From the NCBI GenBank assembly GCA_025459175.1, contig JALORC010000008.1, positions 1 to 64,000 on the forward strand: a DNA stretch of 64,000 nt, read 5' to 3'. Each line of letters begins with the position of its first letter. Position 1 is the stretch's first letter. Origin of the DNA: Planctomycetota bacterium. Its GTDB lineage: Bacteria; Planctomycetota; UBA1135; UBA2386. Below the pieces are notes generated by a model that was not told the DNA's origin, searched no databases, and saw only the letters and a list, made by a program, of their open reading frames with translations. Shown piece by piece: positions 17,639 through 27,490 of the stretch. A program made the position numbers and the translations under genes.

Positions 17639-19984
17639 TCACCGCACCAACAGGTCGATCGTGTTGCTCAGGTGGATGTCGGCGAGGCACGACGAGCCCG
17701 GCGTGCCGAGCCGCCAGCCCTGCACCGACAGGCGGGCGCCGATGATGCCGGCATTGTCGGGGACGTTGATCGTCAGGACCGGGCCGAGCTGCACCAGGAA
17801 ACTGTCGACGCCGACGATGCACGAGCAGCCGGGCAGCGACAGGTTGTTCTCGGTGCCGACCGAGAAGCCGGCGATCGGCGTGCTGGCGGTCAGGTTGATC
17901 GTCACCGTGTTGCCGGGCGCCGGATCCCCGATGGAACTGAGGACGGCGCCGCTGCCGCAAGCGGTCGAGCGCAGCAGCCGCAGGCTGGTCGGGTTGGAAG
18001 CGTAGGTGTCGCCCTCGATGACGAACGTCAGGCCGGTGTCGCGGTCGTTGACCGTCGCATAGCCCTGGTCCTGCACGCCACTCGACGAGTGTCTCGACGC
18101 GATCTGCACCGCGAACTCGGGCGAGCCGGTGGCGCCCGGCGCCGCGCCGTCCATCGCGAACAACTCGTTCGGCCCGACCGAGACCGTGGTGATGCGCGTA
18201 TCGAGATCGGTGGGGCTGTTGTTGAAGTTCTCGTGGTAGCCGACGGCGAAGCGGGTGCCGTCACAATCGACCGACGGGGCCCGCTGCGGCCAGCCCAGGC
18301 GCAGCAAGGAGCCTTCGGCGTCGACCAGGTTGTCGCGCGCCAACACGACACCGGTGTTGGTGAACGCCGTCATCTCGATGTCGCCCGCATTGCTGGACGG
18401 ATTCTCGTAGACGCACAGGAAGCGACGAATGCCGCTGGAGTCGGGCCGGCTCGGCGTGCTGACGCTCGGCAGCACGTTCGACGCGCTCGAGACATCGATC
18501 GGGAAGTTGTCGGCGAAGGAGACCGGCTGCACGACCCCGTCCCAGCTGTAGAACGAGCCGAAGATGTCCCAGTCGGCGGTGCCGACTCGCCGCTGGTAGA
18601 CGATCGCGTGGCGCTGGTTCGAGGAGCTACCGGCGCCGTCCGACTTCGAGATCGCCGGATTGGCCTCGAACGCGCCGCTGGCCTGAACCGACGTCGGACC
18701 GGTCCCGCGCAGGGTCCCGGTGTAGGTCACCTGCCGCATGTAGATGTCATGGTCGGTGGCCGAGAACGCGAACTGCCAGACCACGGTGAAGTAGCCAGCA
18801 CCGACGGCCGGATACGGATCGCCACCGACGTCGGGCACGAGGCTGTCGCGACCAACGGCTGCGATGTCGAACTGGCCGGTCGTCACCGTGCCGGCGTTGT
18901 TCAGGATGCGGCCGCTGACCTTGACCGCGGTGGCGGGCAGACGCAGTTCCCCGACCACCATCGACACGTTGCTGCCCTGCAGGTGGGCGATCCGCGGCCG
19001 CGTCCAGCTGTTGGTCGTGATGTCGATCGCGATCACGGTGCCGAGCGGGGCGAAGTACGCATCCATGCGCCGCACGAAGCAGTCCCAGTTGCCGGCGCCG
19101 AAGCTGCGCTGGAAGACGACGTGCCATTCGTTGGTGGTCGGCGCATACACGAGGTCGGGGTTGCCGACGTCGACGTTGCCGCTGATGGCGATGCCGGACG
19201 AAATCAACGGATCGATCACCAGCGGCAGGCTGGCCGTGGCGACGAACGCGGCCGGCACGCGGATCTCGATGCGGCCGTCGACGAGCCGGGTCGTGGCGGC
19301 GATGCGATCGCCGTCGGCGTCGATCGCGACCGCACCGGTGTAGCCGACGTCGGTCCAGGCGCCGGAGAAGCGCAAGCCCTCACCCTGCTGACGCCCGACC
19401 AGCTCGGTGTCGAGTGCGATACCGAGCACCAGTTCGCCGCGCTGCGGCAGCGACGCGAACGTGAACGTCTGCTCGATCGAACGTGGGCGCAGATCGAGTG
19501 TCTCCACCACCGGTCCCCGCGCGAGGTGCACCAGGTTGCCGACCCGCTCGGCGGCGGGTCCGGCCGACAGCGGCAGCTCCTTGCCCCCGACCTGCGCCGA
19601 AGCGAGCCGGAACGTCAGCGGTTGCAGCCGTTCGGCCGCGGCGGTCGGCCGCGCGATGAACGTCCACTGCGAGGCCTCGAAGCTCGCCTTGTAGTCGGCG
19701 CCGAGCGCCCACAACGCGCCACCTTCCTGCGGCACGTCGAACAGCACCTCGTGTTGCTGGTCGGCGATCAACGCCGCCATCACGCCGGCCGGCAATGGCT
19801 TGCCGGGTGCGTCCGTGGTCTGCGGCGGGGCCACCGTGGTCGTCGCCGGTGCGTTCCGAACCACTGGAACGGGTGGCGCCTTGTGCATCTCGCCACGGGA
19901 CGGCTCGCGCGGAATGCGCGGCTCGGCTTGTGGCGCCTGACCGAACAGGCTGGAGGAGAGCAGCAGGAAGGGCAGTGTCTTCAT
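17639..19984 (-). CDS. Large secreted protein, paralogue of 24778-27213
   Basis: A 781-residue exported protein beginning MKTLPFLLLSSSLFGQ, a signal peptide. Residues ~80-290 form a beta-rich domain ending in ATASLPLVIDPLISSG. The same stretch occurs as DAEFPVVIDPLLAPS in the protein encoded at 24778-27213, so the two share an N-terminal module. The middle has repeated WDCFVRRMD / YMRQVTYTG-type segments that look like beta-propeller blades. The end (GCSCIVGVDSFLVQLGP, then INVPDNAGIIGARLSVQGW) belongs to the shared C-terminal group. An 8-bp hairpin (20008-20031) sits just upstream of the start. Function unknown; probably a cell-surface protein. Confidence 0.8.
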   Translation of the reverse strand: MKTLPFLLLSSSLFGQAPQAEPRIPREPSRGEMHKAPPVPVVRNAPATTTVAPPQTTDAPGKPLPAGVMAALIADQQHEVLFDVPQEGGALWALGADYKASFEASQWTFIARPTAAAERLQPLTFRLASAQVGGKELPLSAGPAAERVGNLVHLARGPVVETLDLRPRSIEQTFTFASLPQRGELVLGIALDTELVGRQQGEGLRFSGAWTDVGYTGAVAIDADGDRIAATTRLVDGRIEIRVPAAFVATASLPLVIDPLISSGIAISGNVDVGNPDLVYAPTTNEWHVVFQRSFGAGNWDCFVRRMDAYFAPLGTVIAIDITTNSWTRPRIAHLQGSNVSMVVGELRLPATAVKVSGRILNNAGTVTTGQFDIAAVGRDSLVPDVGGDPYPAVGAGYFTVVWQFAFSATDHDIYMRQVTYTGTLRGTGPTSVQASGAFEANPAISKSDGAGSSSNQRHAIVYQRRVGTADWDIFGSFYSWDGVVQPVSFADNFPIDVSSASNVLPSVSTPSRPDSSGIRRFLCVYENPSSNAGDIEMTAFTNTGVVLARDNLVDAEGSLLRLGWPQRAPSVDCDGTRFAVGYHENFNNSPTDLDTRITTVSVGPNELFAMDGAAPGATGSPEFAVQIASRHSSSGVQDQGYATVNDRDTGLTFVIEGDTYASNPTSLRLLRSTACGSGAVLSSIGDPAPGNTVTINLTASTPIAGFSVGTENNLSLPGCSCIVGVDSFLVQLGPVLTINVPDNAGIIGARLSVQGWRLGTPGSSCLADIHLSNTIDLLVR

Positions 19985-20007
19985 CGTTCGATCCAGGGGG
20001 TGCGGCC

Positions 20008-20031
20008 GGCGCACGACGGATGCCGTGCGCC
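20008..20031. promoter_or_regulatory. 8-bp stem-loop upstream of secreted protein gene
   Basis: Arms GGCGCACG and CGTGCGCC are perfect complements around an 8-base loop. The hairpin lies 23 bases upstream of the start codon at 19984, so it would be in the leader of that leftward gene. It lacks a T-tract. It may influence translation or be chance in G+C-rich DNA. Confidence 0.3.
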
Positions 20032-20126
20032 CCGGCGCTCGCGCGTCGGAGCCGTTCGAGCGACGCCGCCCCGGCCGCTGTTCGCGGCGCATCGTGGAAA
20101 TCCACCGGTCGCTGGCGAGTCAGCCC

Positions 20127-23100
20127 CTATCGCGCGCGCGCCACCACCCGACTCTGGCCACCACCCTCGGGGACCACCGCGACCTGCGCGCCGATGCGTT
20201 CGGCGATGCCGTCGACGTGCGAGATGATGCCGACCTGGCAGCCGGTCGCCTGCAGCGAATCGAGGGCGCCGAGGGCGATCTCGAGCGCCTGCGTGTCGAG
20301 CGACCCGAAGCCCTCGTCGAGGAACAGCGTCTCGACCCGCGACTTCGGCGCCGCCAACGTCGCCAGCGCCAGCGCCAACGCCAGCGACACCAGGAACGTC
20401 TCGCCACCCGACAGGCTCTGCAGGCTCCGGCGCGTGCCGCCGAGGTCGAGGTCGACGACGACGAAGTCGAGGTCACCGCCGGGGTTCTTGTGCAGTCGAT
20501 AGCGCCGCGCCAGTTCGCCGAGCCGGCGATTCGCCTCGGTCAGCAGCAGCTCGAGCGTCAGCCCCTGCGCGAACACCGCGAACGCGTCGCCGGCGCTGCT
20601 GCCGATCAGGTCCGCGAGCGCGCGCCACGTGACGTGCTCGGCCTCGGCGCGCTCGAGCCGCGGCCCGAGCTCCGCGCGCTGGCGGCGGATCAGGTCGTCG
20701 GCGCCGCAGCGCGCGCGCGCCTGGTCGAGCGCTTCCTGCGTCTGCCTGGCCTGCCGCTGCGCATCCGCCAACGCCGCCTCGGCATCGGCCGCGTCACGCA
20801 GCGTCGGCCGCGACTCGTTCTCGTGCCGCTGCCGTTCGCCGGCGATCGCCACCAGTTCGGCCCGACAGCGTGTCACCGCATCGGCGAGCTCGCGCAGCTC
20901 GTGCGCCTCGGCCGACAGCCCTTGCGCACCGCGCTGCGCGGCCGCCGCGACGCTGTCGGCGTCGACCTCGTTGGCGCGCAGCGCGCGCGTGAACGCATGC
21001 GCCTGCTGCTTCTCGTCGCGAACGGCCGCCTCGGCGCTCACCACCGCCTGCCGGTGCAGGGCTGCCGCCGCGGCGACGGCCTGCTCGGCGCGCAGGATGC
21101 GGTCGCGGAGCGCGGGCAGTGTCTGCAGCTGCTGCATCGCCGCGGCCCCGCCGGCGAGCACGCGCTCGATCCCGAACGGCAGGCCGGCGACGGCCGGCAC
21201 CAACGCCGCGAGCGCATCGGCGCGCCGCGCAGAGGCCGTCGCGAGTTCGCGGTCGAGCGCCGCCATCGCCTCCGCCGCGCGCCGACTGCGTTCGGTCGCC
21301 TGCTGCGCTGCCTGTTGCCGCCGCTGCAGCTCGGCCTCGGCCGTCGCCAGCTCGAGGGTGGCGTGCTGCAGCGCGCGCTGGCGCCCCTGCAACTCGGTCA
21401 ACGCGCGCGCCGTGCCGGCCAGCGCTTGCTTCGCCGCTTCGAGTCGTGCCGCCGCTTCCGCGCGCGCCGTCGCGGGATTCGCACACGGCGCCGCGGCACC
21501 ACCGCCGACCGCGGCCGTCAGCGCGGCCGCACAGGCCGCCGCCGCAGCGGGCAGCTCGGCGCGCGCGGCGACGAGCTCGAGCTCGGCGCGTTCGCGTTCG
21601 CGTTCGGCCGCGCGCACCGCCGCACCGGCATCGGCGAGCTCCTGCTCGAGGCCCAGCGCCCCGCGTTCGGCCGCAGCGAGCGCTCGCTGGGCGATGTCGA
21701 GCGCCGCGTCGTCGGCGACCACCGGGGCCGGATGCTCCAGCGAACCACACAGCGGACACGGCGCCCCGTCGTGCAAGTGCTCGCGCAGCGCGGCCGCGCG
21801 CGCACTCGCACGCAGCGCCTCGAGCTGTTCGCGCCGTTGCGCCACCATCGTGCGACTGCCGGCGGCACGCTGCTGCGCGGTCACCAGGCCGCGTTGCCGA
21901 GCGACCAGTTCGGCACCGGCGGTCGCGACGGCGACCTCGGCTGCGGCGGTGGCCTGCTGGAGCGAGTCCCAGACCTCGGCGGCGCGCAACGCCGCGCGAG
22001 CCGCCTCGCGGCGCGCATCGAACTCCTCGCGCTGCGTCAGCAAGCGGGTCGCGGAGTCGAGATCGATCGCCGCCTGCGCGGCGCCGAGCTGGGTGCGCGC
22101 GGTCGCGACCGCCGTCTGCGCGACGACGACCGCCGCCTGCATCTGCTCGGTGAGCTCCGTCGCGGCCGCCACTTCGCGCCGCAGCGACGGCAGCCTTCCG
22201 GTCGCCTCCGCATGGGCCGCGCCGGCCGCGAACACCTGCTGCAGCAACGGCAGCCACGGCAGCGGATCCTGCGCCAGCGGCGGCAGCGGCTCGGCCGGCA
22301 GCGCGCCGAACACCGCGTTCTGCGCCTGCTGCCACGGCGGCACTGCCGCGGCCGCCGCGGCCTGCGCCGCCGCGAGCGCCGCGGCGGCACGTTCGCACTC
22401 GGCGTGCGCGGCCACCGCCGCGAGCCGCGTCTGCTCGGCGAGTTCCCAGTGCGCGACGACCGTCAGCGCGCGCTGCCGCCGCTGCAACTCGACGCGCCGC
22501 ACCTCGGCCGCCGTGTCGATCGCGATCGCCTGCTGCAACGCCACCACCGCCGCGCTCTCGCGCTGCCGGAACTGCTCGGCGCGCGCGTACCAGGCGAGAT
22601 ACTGATTGGCGAGCGTGATCGCGACCCGCTCGACCGCGAGCTGGCTGCCGAGCCGGGCGACCTCGCCGTCCAGCTGGGCCCGCGCCGCGGCATCGAGCGG
22701 CGCCTGCGCTTCGAGCTGCGCGCGCACGCGATCGAGCTCGGCCAGCGCCTCGCGCGCGCGCTCGTGCGCGGCGCGCGACAGCCGGCGATAGATGTCGGCG
22801 CCGGTCAGCGTCTCGAGCAGCCGCGCGCGTTCGTTGGCGGGCGCCTTCAGGAACGCGGCGAACTCGCCCTGCGCCAGCAGCACCGAACGGCAGAACTGGT
22901 CGAAGTCGAGGCCGAGCAGCCGCTCGATCGCGGCCAGCACCTCGCTGCGGCGGCCGGCGGCGACCACGGTGTCGCGATCGAGATCACGCAGCGACAGTTC
23001 CTGTTCCTGCACGCGGCCATCGGCGCGGCGGCGCGCGCGCCGCACCGCCCAGCGCGCGCGATAGCGGCGGCCGTCGCGACCGCGGAAGTCGACCTCGGCG

Positions 23101-23387
23101 AACCCCTCCGCGGCATCGCGGCGCAGCAGCGAGCGCGGGTCGTTGGCGCGCAACCAGTCGTCCTGGTCGTCACCGTCGCCGACCAGTGGGCCGCCGCGGC
23201 CGCGCAACCGCGGCGTCTGGTCGAACAGCGGCAGGCACAGCGCATCGAGCAGCGTGCTCTTGCCGGCGCCGACGGGCCCGGTGATCGCGAACAGGCCGGT
23301 GCCGCCGAGCGGCCCGTGCACCAGATCGACCTCGAACGTGCGCGCGAGGCTGGCGAGGTTCTGGCCGCGGATCGCGAGGATCTTCAT
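20127..23387 (-). CDS. sbcC: Exonuclease subunit SbcC
   Basis: A 1086-residue SMC-like ATPase that works with SbcD to cut hairpins and DNA ends. It starts MKILAIRGQNLASLA with the Walker A loop GPVGAGKSTLLDALCL, then two long Ala/Arg/Glu-rich coiled-coil arms. The zinc hook CPLCG lies at about residues 543-547. The C-terminal lobe holds the signature LSGGETFLVSLALALALA and Walker B/D-loop LFLDEGFGSLD, ending with the H-loop GIISHVDGI. The start overlaps the sbcD stop by four bases (ATGA), so the pair is translationally coupled. The length is typical of the family. The gene is intact. Confidence 0.95.
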   Translation of the reverse strand: MKILAIRGQNLASLARTFEVDLVHGPLGGTGLFAITGPVGAGKSTLLDALCLPLFDQTPRLRGRGGPLVGDGDDQDDWLRANDPRSLLRRDAAEGFAEVDFRGRDGRRYRARWAVRRARRRADGRVQEQELSLRDLDRDTVVAAGRRSEVLAAIERLLGLDFDQFCRSVLLAQGEFAAFLKAPANERARLLETLTGADIYRRLSRAAHERAREALAELDRVRAQLEAQAPLDAAARAQLDGEVARLGSQLAVERVAITLANQYLAWYARAEQFRQRESAAVVALQQAIAIDTAAEVRRVELQRRQRALTVVAHWELAEQTRLAAVAAHAECERAAAALAAAQAAAAAAVPPWQQAQNAVFGALPAEPLPPLAQDPLPWLPLLQQVFAAGAAHAEATGRLPSLRREVAAATELTEQMQAAVVVAQTAVATARTQLGAAQAAIDLDSATRLLTQREEFDARREAARAALRAAEVWDSLQQATAAAEVAVATAGAELVARQRGLVTAQQRAAGSRTMVAQRREQLEALRASARAAALREHLHDGAPCPLCGSLEHPAPVVADDAALDIAQRALAAAERGALGLEQELADAGAAVRAAERERERAELELVAARAELPAAAAACAAALTAAVGGGAAAPCANPATARAEAAARLEAAKQALAGTARALTELQGRQRALQHATLELATAEAELQRRQQAAQQATERSRRAAEAMAALDRELATASARRADALAALVPAVAGLPFGIERVLAGGAAAMQQLQTLPALRDRILRAEQAVAAAAALHRQAVVSAEAAVRDEKQQAHAFTRALRANEVDADSVAAAAQRGAQGLSAEAHELRELADAVTRCRAELVAIAGERQRHENESRPTLRDAADAEAALADAQRQARQTQEALDQARARCGADDLIRRQRAELGPRLERAEAEHVTWRALADLIGSSAGDAFAVFAQGLTLELLLTEANRRLGELARRYRLHKNPGGDLDFVVVDLDLGGTRRSLQSLSGGETFLVSLALALALATLAAPKSRVETLFLDEGFGSLDTQALEIALGALDSLQATGCQVGIISHVDGIAERIGAQVAVVPEGGGQSRVVARAR

Positions 23388-24697
23388 GCGGTGCCCTCGT
23401 GCTGCACCTGGTCGAGCAGTTGGCGGAACGCGGTCAGCAGTGGCGCCGGCACGTCGCCCTGGTGGTCGCGTCGATAGCGACGCACGAACACGTCCTCCGG
23501 CGACAACGACGACAGTTCGGCCGGGCGATCGACCGCCGCGGCGCCGTCCTCGCGGCGGCCGGCGAGCACGGTCTCGACCCGCACCAGCCGCGCGTGCCGA
23601 TCGGCGATCGCACGCGCCAGCCGTTCGGCGAGTTGCGGCGACGGTTGCACGAGCCGCACCGCGATCTCGACCAACGGCAGCAGCTCGTCGGTGACCTGCG
23701 GGTCGCGCGGCGGCAGCGCCTGCACTGCCGCCATCGCCGCGTCGGGCTCGAGCTCACCGTGTTCCGGCAATCGCACCAGTGGCACCAGGCGCGGCACCCG
23801 CAGCGACCAGATCTTCGCCACACGCTCGCCGTCGAGGTCGCAGAACACGACGTGGTGCGCGTGCAAGCGCTCCGGCATCGACAGCGGGATCGGCGAACCG
23901 CTGTAGCGCACGTGGTCGTGGCCACCGAGCGGTTGCGGACGATGCAGGTGGCCGAGCGCCACGTAGGCGCAGTCGCTCGGGAACAGGTCGAGCGGCAGCG
24001 CGTGCTGGTTGCCGCCGAGCACCTTGCGTTCGCTGAGCTCGCTGATCGCACCACCGACCAGATAGCCGTGCGCCATCGCCACCAGCGCCTGGCCCGGTTG
24101 CCGCACCGCGGCCGCGGCGGCGAACAACGCGCCGTGCAGCGCGCGCATGCCGTCCAGCAGCGGATCCGTGTCGGCATCCTCGCCGCCGGGCCGCGGCAGC
24201 ACGTAGTCGCCGCCGCTCGGCAACACCGGGGCGACCGGCGCCTGCGCCAGCACGTCGCTGGCGCGCAGGAACGGGATCGCGACACACCAAGCCGCCACCG
24301 CGCCACTGCGGTCGCGCAACGGCACAAGCAGTTCGTCGGCGCGCACCCGATCGCCCTCGCCGCGCGGCAGCGTGCCCACGATGCGCACGTCGAACGCATC
24401 GAGCAGTTCGCGCGGGGCCTCGAGCCGCTGCGCCGAGTCGTGGTTGCCGGCGATCACGACCACTTGCACCGCGGGCCGCGCGCGTTTGAGTTCGCCGAGG
24501 AACTGGAACCAGGCCCGCAGCGCCGTCGGCGGCGGGTTGGCGGCGTCGAACACGTCGCCGGCGATCAGCACCGCATCGACCTCGCGCTCGACGACGGTCG
24601 CCACCAGCCAGCGCAGGAAGTGCGTGTGCTCGGCCTGCCGCGAATGGTCGCGCAGCGTGTGTCCGAGGTGCCAGTCGGCGGTGTGCAGGATGCGCAT
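23384..24697 (-). CDS. sbcD: Exonuclease subunit SbcD
   Basis: A 437-residue calcineurin-type phosphoesterase, the nuclease half of SbcCD. It starts at the ATG ending at 24697, MRILHTADWHLGH, and shows the metal-binding blocks in order: DWHLGH, AGDVFDAANPP, AGNHDSAQRL, an AHGYLVGG stretch, and GHLHRPQ. The C-terminal capping domain (~residues 290-437) contains the segment used to bind SbcC. The open frame extends ~150 residues upstream, but that part is low-complexity and unrelated to the family. It is the first gene of the sbcDC operon and lies 80 bases downstream of a secreted protein gene on the same strand. Confidence 0.94.
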   Translation of the reverse strand: MRILHTADWHLGHTLRDHSRQAEHTHFLRWLVATVVEREVDAVLIAGDVFDAANPPPTALRAWFQFLGELKRARPAVQVVVIAGNHDSAQRLEAPRELLDAFDVRIVGTLPRGEGDRVRADELLVPLRDRSGAVAAWCVAIPFLRASDVLAQAPVAPVLPSGGDYVLPRPGGEDADTDPLLDGMRALHGALFAAAAAVRQPGQALVAMAHGYLVGGAISELSERKVLGGNQHALPLDLFPSDCAYVALGHLHRPQPLGGHDHVRYSGSPIPLSMPERLHAHHVVFCDLDGERVAKIWSLRVPRLVPLVRLPEHGELEPDAAMAAVQALPPRDPQVTDELLPLVEIAVRLVQPSPQLAERLARAIADRHARLVRVETVLAGRREDGAAAVDRPAELSSLSPEDVFVRRYRRDHQGDVPAPLLTAFRQLLDQVQHEGTA

Positions 24698-24777
24698 GGG
24701 CTGCCGCCCGCGGCGCGAGGTGGCGCCACGAGCGGCCGCAGCATGCCGGGAATCGAGCCCCGGACAAGCCTGTCGGC

Positions 24778-27213
24778 TCAGTTGCGTTCGAGCGGGACCG
24801 TCAACCGCGTGCTGCTGGTCAGCAGGTTCGTCGACAGGTCGTAGATCCAGTCCTGGCAGTGCAGCGTCAGCGCCGGCAGCGAGTCGGGCAGCGGGATGTT
24901 CCAGGACACCGAGGAGCCGAAGTCGCTGACCTGGCCGAGGTAGCCCGGGCCGAACACGTCGACCAGCAGCCGGCAGCCGGGCGTGATCAGCGGGTTCAGC
25001 ACGACCACGTTCAGCGGGTCCAGCGACAGATACATCAGGTGGAAGCCCGAGGCCGGGCCGCCGCTGGCGCTGAGGCGCGTGTATTGATGCCCGATCTGCT
25101 GGTCGTTGTCGGCGATCGTGGTGCCGTCGACGTCGGTCGCGCTCCACGTGAGCGTCACCGCGTTGCAGCCGAGGCCACCGACCGACGGCGGCGTCTCGGC
25201 CGGGAACGTCAGCACGTTGCCGCGGATCGGGTTCGAAGCACCCGGGTTGTCCTCACCATAGGTGAACACGAAGTTGTTGCCGTCGTCGTCGTAGTCGATG
25301 CCGCCGTCGACGAAGTCGATGGCACCCGGCAGGATGCTGACACCCTCGACCCTGCCGCCCTGGTGGCCGACACGGTCGACGAACATGCTGCGCGAACCAG
25401 CGCCGTCCGCGTGCCACAGGCCCGTCCAGAACGAGTTGGTGTCCGAGTCATGGGCTGCACCGTGGACGCGCAGATAGCGGGTGCCACCGATCGCCGTGCC
25501 CAGCAAGGTCGCCGGCAGCTTGGTGATCGAGCCGCCGACCGGCCAGTTGAAGCGCTCGCAATCGACGTGGGTGCCGGCGTAGCCGCTGATCTTGGTCAGC
25601 GGCGACTGCTCGACGCGTGGGTAGAACACGCAGTAGCGGCCGTCCTGACCGGCGATCTTCGGGGCGAGGCGGTGACTGCCGCCCGAGGTCTCGGGGAACC
25701 ACTCGGTCGCGCCGGCCGCGTTCACGTCGACCCGACGCGCGAACAGGTCCCAGTCGTCGTTGGCGAGGATGTTGTTGTACTCCTGGTAGGCGACGACCCA
25801 CGTGGTGGTCGCACCACCCTCGCTGATCTTGGTGATGCCCGGCAGCTCGGAGTCGCGCCCCGCGAACTGGGAGGCGACCTGGTACTCGGTGCCGAGCACC
25901 GCCGGCGTCACCGAGCAGTCGACCGACAGGGCCCAGATCTCGCTCTCGTTGGTGTTGGTGCCGGGGATGCCGCTGGCGTCGCGCTGGAACACGACGAGGC
26001 TGCTGGTGCCGACGGCGCTGCCACCGCTCTCGTTGAACGCCTGGACGCCGCCGACCGCCGGCCGCCAGTCGATGCGGGCCGACGATGACGGAGCGAACAA
26101 CACGGTCGTCACCAAGGTCGCCGTCGAGGTCGGTTGCGCCCAGACCCGGATCGACGCACCGGGGTTGAACTCACGCGACACCGCGATGACGAACGTGTCC
26201 TGCGGGCCGCAGACGCTGCAGTCGACACCGGGCGTGCTCCAAGCCGCCGTGATGTCGGTGAAGACGAGCGTGCCAGCACCACCGGCACCCCAGCCGTCGG
26301 GATACACCCGACCCCAGACGTCCGCGTCGGCAGCGGCGACGAAGCGACAGTAGGTCTCGAGCACCTGGTTGCTGCCGTCGTCGCGAACCAGGTCGAGCGA
26401 CTCCGCGGGCGCGATCCCGGTCCACAGCGTCGACGGCGCCAGCAGCGGGTCGATGACCACCGGGAACTCGGCGTCGGCGAGCCAGCTGGCCGGCACGGTC
26501 AGCGACACGACACCGGCCTCGAACGCCGTCTTCATCGCCAGCTTGCTGCCGCGCGCGTCGATCGCCGTGGCGGCGCCGTAGTTGACGATGGACCGGCCCT
26601 GCGCATCGGCGAAGTCGATCGAGCCGTTCGGTTGCAGCGTGCCGGCGAGCCCGGTGTGCAGCCGGCCGCGCACGACGACGTCACCACCGTTCGCCGGCCG
26701 CCGGGCCAACACGAACGTCTGCTCGAGCCCTTCGTGCCGCACGTCGTAGGCCTCGACCACGGCCCCGTGGCGGTACTCGAAGCGGAAGTCGTCGTGCCAG
26801 GTCACCGGTTGCTCGCCGCCGAGGCAGCTCTGGTCACCGGCGGTGACGCCGAGGGTCTGCCAGCGCAGCTGCTGCACCACCGGGTAGTCGCGGCCGAGAT
26901 ACGGAATGAACGTGACGACGTCGGCGAACCCGACCTTGTAGTCGGCACCGGCCGCCCAGGTGCCGTAGGCGCCACCCATGGGATCGTCGGGCGCGGTGTG
27001 GATCGGCGTCCGGAACGAGGCCCGGGCCGCCGGCGCAGCCAGTGCCCGGCCACCTTCGACGCCGGATTCGATCGTCGACGGACGCGTGGCGACCTGGGCA
27101 GCGACCACCGCGGCGGTCGGGTCATCGGCACCGACCGGAGCTTGGGCTGTCAGCGGCAACGCCGACAACAAGGAGAAGAGGGGCAAGGGGAACGGTATGG
27201 ATCGAAGGTGCAT
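24778..27213 (-). CDS. Large secreted protein, paralogue of 17639-19984
   Basis: An 811-residue exported protein. It starts at the ATG ending at 27213, with GGAG upstream and the signal peptide MHLRSIPFPLPLFSLLSALP. The N-terminal module (to about residue 270) ends with SLTVPASWLADAEFPVVIDP, matching its paralogue across sbcCD. The centre has repeated beta-strand segments with Trp and Asp (ESEIWALSVDCSV, NDDWDLFARRVDVNAAGA). The last ~110 residues (ITPGCRLLVDVF, WNIPLPDSLPALTLHCQ) belong to the shared C-terminal group. It is likely a surface protein; no enzyme motif was seen. The gene is divergent from the secreted protein gene at 27491. Confidence 0.8.
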   Translation of the reverse strand: MHLRSIPFPLPLFSLLSALPLTAQAPVGADDPTAAVVAAQVATRPSTIESGVEGGRALAAPAARASFRTPIHTAPDDPMGGAYGTWAAGADYKVGFADVVTFIPYLGRDYPVVQQLRWQTLGVTAGDQSCLGGEQPVTWHDDFRFEYRHGAVVEAYDVRHEGLEQTFVLARRPANGGDVVVRGRLHTGLAGTLQPNGSIDFADAQGRSIVNYGAATAIDARGSKLAMKTAFEAGVVSLTVPASWLADAEFPVVIDPLLAPSTLWTGIAPAESLDLVRDDGSNQVLETYCRFVAAADADVWGRVYPDGWGAGGAGTLVFTDITAAWSTPGVDCSVCGPQDTFVIAVSREFNPGASIRVWAQPTSTATLVTTVLFAPSSSARIDWRPAVGGVQAFNESGGSAVGTSSLVVFQRDASGIPGTNTNESEIWALSVDCSVTPAVLGTEYQVASQFAGRDSELPGITKISEGGATTTWVVAYQEYNNILANDDWDLFARRVDVNAAGATEWFPETSGGSHRLAPKIAGQDGRYCVFYPRVEQSPLTKISGYAGTHVDCERFNWPVGGSITKLPATLLGTAIGGTRYLRVHGAAHDSDTNSFWTGLWHADGAGSRSMFVDRVGHQGGRVEGVSILPGAIDFVDGGIDYDDDGNNFVFTYGEDNPGASNPIRGNVLTFPAETPPSVGGLGCNAVTLTWSATDVDGTTIADNDQQIGHQYTRLSASGGPASGFHLMYLSLDPLNVVVLNPLITPGCRLLVDVFGPGYLGQVSDFGSSVSWNIPLPDSLPALTLHCQDWIYDLSTNLLTSSTRLTVPLERN

Positions 27214-27284
27214 TGGGGGACTCCGGACGGGTTCAGCGGGCAGCGATGCGCTGCACACGGGCTCCAGCGGAGTGTGGATCCGCA

Positions 27285-27332
27285 TCCCAAGGTCCTCGTT
27301 GCTCACCGAGCGTGTCGGTCACATCCTTGGGA
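27285..27332. repeat. Inverted repeat in divergent intergenic region
   Basis: TCCCAAGG (27285-27292) and CCTTGGGA (27325-27332) are perfect complements 32 bases apart, between two divergent secreted-protein genes. This could be an operator pair or chance; nothing else distinguishes it. Confidence 0.25.
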
Positions 27333-27490
27333 CAACCGCGCCGGTCCTTGCGATTTCCACGCGCCGCAAGCGGCATCGAGTCGCCGCACCATTCCTGTCA
27401 CCAGGTCAATGGCAGGTGGCGCTCGTGTCGCTGCGTCAACTCGCCGGGCTTAGCATCCGCGCCTCTGCCGACGGTTTGCACCGTCCTCCC

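Noticed and set aside
14859-17960. A 1033-codon minus-strand frame across several genes
   Set aside because: It covers the symporter and membrane protein genes in another frame and gives only arginine-rich sequence.
20025-23477. An 1150-codon plus-strand frame
   Set aside because: It is antisense to sbcC, whose motifs and zinc hook are complete; the frame is a composition artefact.
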